Assembly: GCF_963576545.1 (NCBI RefSeq)
Contig: NC_083651.1
Coordinates: 24,493,748 to 24,557,747 of the forward strand
Direction: 5' to 3'
Length of the DNA stretch: 64,000 bases
From: Limanda limanda
Taxonomy: Eukaryota; Chordata; Actinopteri; Pleuronectiformes; Pleuronectidae
Shown here: positions 62,540 through 64,000 of the stretch, piece by piece
How the letters are laid out: every line of letters begins with the position of its first letter
How positions within the stretch are numbered: the first letter of the stretch is position 1
The notes under the pieces: model-generated
Told to the model about the DNA's origin: nothing
Seen by the model: the letters and a program-made list of their open reading frames with translations, nothing else
Database searches by the model: none
Program-made: the position numbers and the translations under genes

Positions 62540-63050
62540 CACAATACCCAATCAGAGCTCCAGAGAATTGGCTCTGAACATTCTCCAGAGGTTTCCATGT
62601 GAATAAAACAGCAGGGATTATCTGCTCTGACGCATTCACAACAGCAACAAATCTTCCAGAGGATTAAAGTGAGGGTTGGTGCAGCAGGAGAGTCCAACAG
62701 GCAGGTTGTAACTGCGAAGCACGACAGCAGCATTGGTCCTCATCACCAAAAACCCTTTTGGCATCTTTGTCTTTGACGTGTATGGCTCCACCTTTTTATC
62801 AAGTGATATTTGTATTATTGTTATTTCTTTCTCTCATTTCTGTGCCCACCCGCTCGCTTGAGGTGAATCCTGCGGAGGATCTCCTACTGTGTTCTCACAT
62901 TGGCTCCTCCAGAGTTTCTACTGACTTTATACTAGGGCGCCAGTCAGAGAAAGTCCACTGAACCTCTGGAGGCTCTCACTTAGACATTTGAGTTTACACA
63001 TTCAGCCCCTCTGGAGAAACTCTGGAGGATCTCTGGAGTTCAGTGCATAA
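62540..63050. repeat. Candidate MITE-like element with CTCCAGAG arms
   Basis: The left part has CTCCAGAG-type motifs (about 62559, 62582, 62656) and the right part has the reverse complement CTCTGGAG-type motifs (about 62964, 63008, 63018, 63032). The reversed right arm (CTCCAGAGGGGCTGAATGTG) resembles the left (CTCCAGAGGTTTCCATGTG). Ends and target duplication could not be fixed. Confidence 0.35.
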
Positions 63051-64000
63051 CTGAAATCAGCTTAAGACTTGCAGCTATCAACAGCCTTTCACACCTTGAC
63101 TAAGAGGAGCAGAAACCCCCCTAGCTGGTGGGGGTTTCAACAACCTGCATGTTTAACTCTCAGCATAGGTACAGACACTTAAAGGTTTAATACTCTAAAC
63201 CTCCCATTAGTCGGTTAGAACTTAAAAAGCCTTTTGGATAAGAGGTGAAACATTTTCTTAATCCCAAACGAGTTGAGTTGCCTATGTGCACTTGTATAAC
63301 TTTTGACGAAACCACGACCTGAATAACTGAGAATCTTCACATATAAGGTGGAGAAACGTGACCAGCTTGCACAGTAAATGTGATTCCTCAATCATAGTAA
63401 CGTTTTAAAGGTTTTCTGCCAAACATTTCTAATATGGTGGTTCTTTTATGCGGAATCTTGAGGCTCCTGGCATTGATGAAATAAAGCTGAGATCTGTCAT
63501 GTATTGACTAACAGAAACTGAAAATGAAGTCACCTCTACTAAATAAAGGGGGACGCCTGAATCCCCAAAACTAAGAAAGAGAAAAGCATCCATGATGACT
63601 TAATAAAAGAAAGGGGGCTTAAGAGCCAAGTTACCCTTCAATATTCTTGACAAATCCTCAGATGGATTATAAGCTAATAAGGTTTCAAGCGATCTCACGG
63701 GGGCAGCACCACTGATTATTAGACCCAATTACATCAGTGTCAACATCCAACATATGATCCACATACTAGTAACAGATCAGAATACATTCACTAGGTCTAC
63801 AGCAGCTTAAGCTAATAATAAATGTAGAGCTGAGACGAGCCCCCTCCTGACATTAGATTCTAGATGAAAGATAACCAATAATTATTTAAATATGTGTAAA
63901 AGTACTCATATAGCAAGCAATTGGTAAAAAAAGTGCACAATTTAAGTCTGTAATCTCTGTCACCAACCCTTTTACCACATCTCATTTTAAAACGACTGCC

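Larger units (their letters stand above)
52809..64000 (+). other. lypd1: LYPD1 intron 2, incomplete
   Basis: More than 11 kb of intron. It holds SINE copies at 53843-53915, 57288-57530 and 57567-57832, a dispersed repeat at 59555-59740, an L2-like tail at 62096-62215, and a CTCCAGAG-rich candidate element at 62540-63050. I see no exon of LYPD1 or another gene in it. Confidence 0.75.

Overview
The window is ordinary vertebrate nuclear DNA, almost certainly from a teleost fish. It has short phase-matched exons with GT/AG borders in long AT-rich introns, tRNA-derived SINEs of fish type, and many non-autonomous hAT transposons. There are no bacterial, plasmid or phage features. I found no previously undescribed biological system. 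The more unusual items are mobile-element structures, a probable alternative 3' end of one gene, and a palindromic promoter-like motif.

Two plus-strand genes are present. NCKAP5 (Nck-associated protein 5) occupies about 1.8-42.7 kb. Eleven coding exons can be placed: 1800-1890, 5201-5356, 8442-8510, 9789-9827, 10892-11011, 28435-28614, the giant exon 28750-31649, 31916-32030, 33525-33600, 39773-40159 and 42566-42681. All junction phases are compatible. Together they encode about 1415 residues. The N-terminal exons lie upstream of the window. One short internal exon known in mammals was not found in the 17.4 kb intron. A long 3' untranslated region may run to a polyadenylation signal near 47.6 kb.

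LYPD1 (Ly6/PLAUR domain containing 1, Lynx2) starts at 51.7 kb. Its signal-peptide exon (51738-51786) and first Ly6 exon (52677-52808) are present, and the rest lies beyond 64 kb. NCKAP5 and LYPD1 are also neighbours in mammals, so this is a conserved block. They are not known to act in one pathway: NCKAP5 is a cytoskeletal protein, and LYPD1 is a GPI-anchored modulator of nicotinic acetylcholine receptors.

The rest is intronic, untranslated or intergenic DNA with mobile elements. Four bounded hAT-type elements with terminal inverted repeats and 7-8 bp target duplications sit in NCKAP5 introns (13683-14722, 21009-22499, 25058-26146, 32585-33379), two of them with nested insertions. One tRNA-derived SINE family recurs at about 0.5, 41.1, 43.6, 48.1, 50.6, 53.8, 57.3 and 57.6 kb, and a second SINE family occurs at 2.9 kb. 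Positions 1-430 hold a decayed coding fragment that I could not identify.
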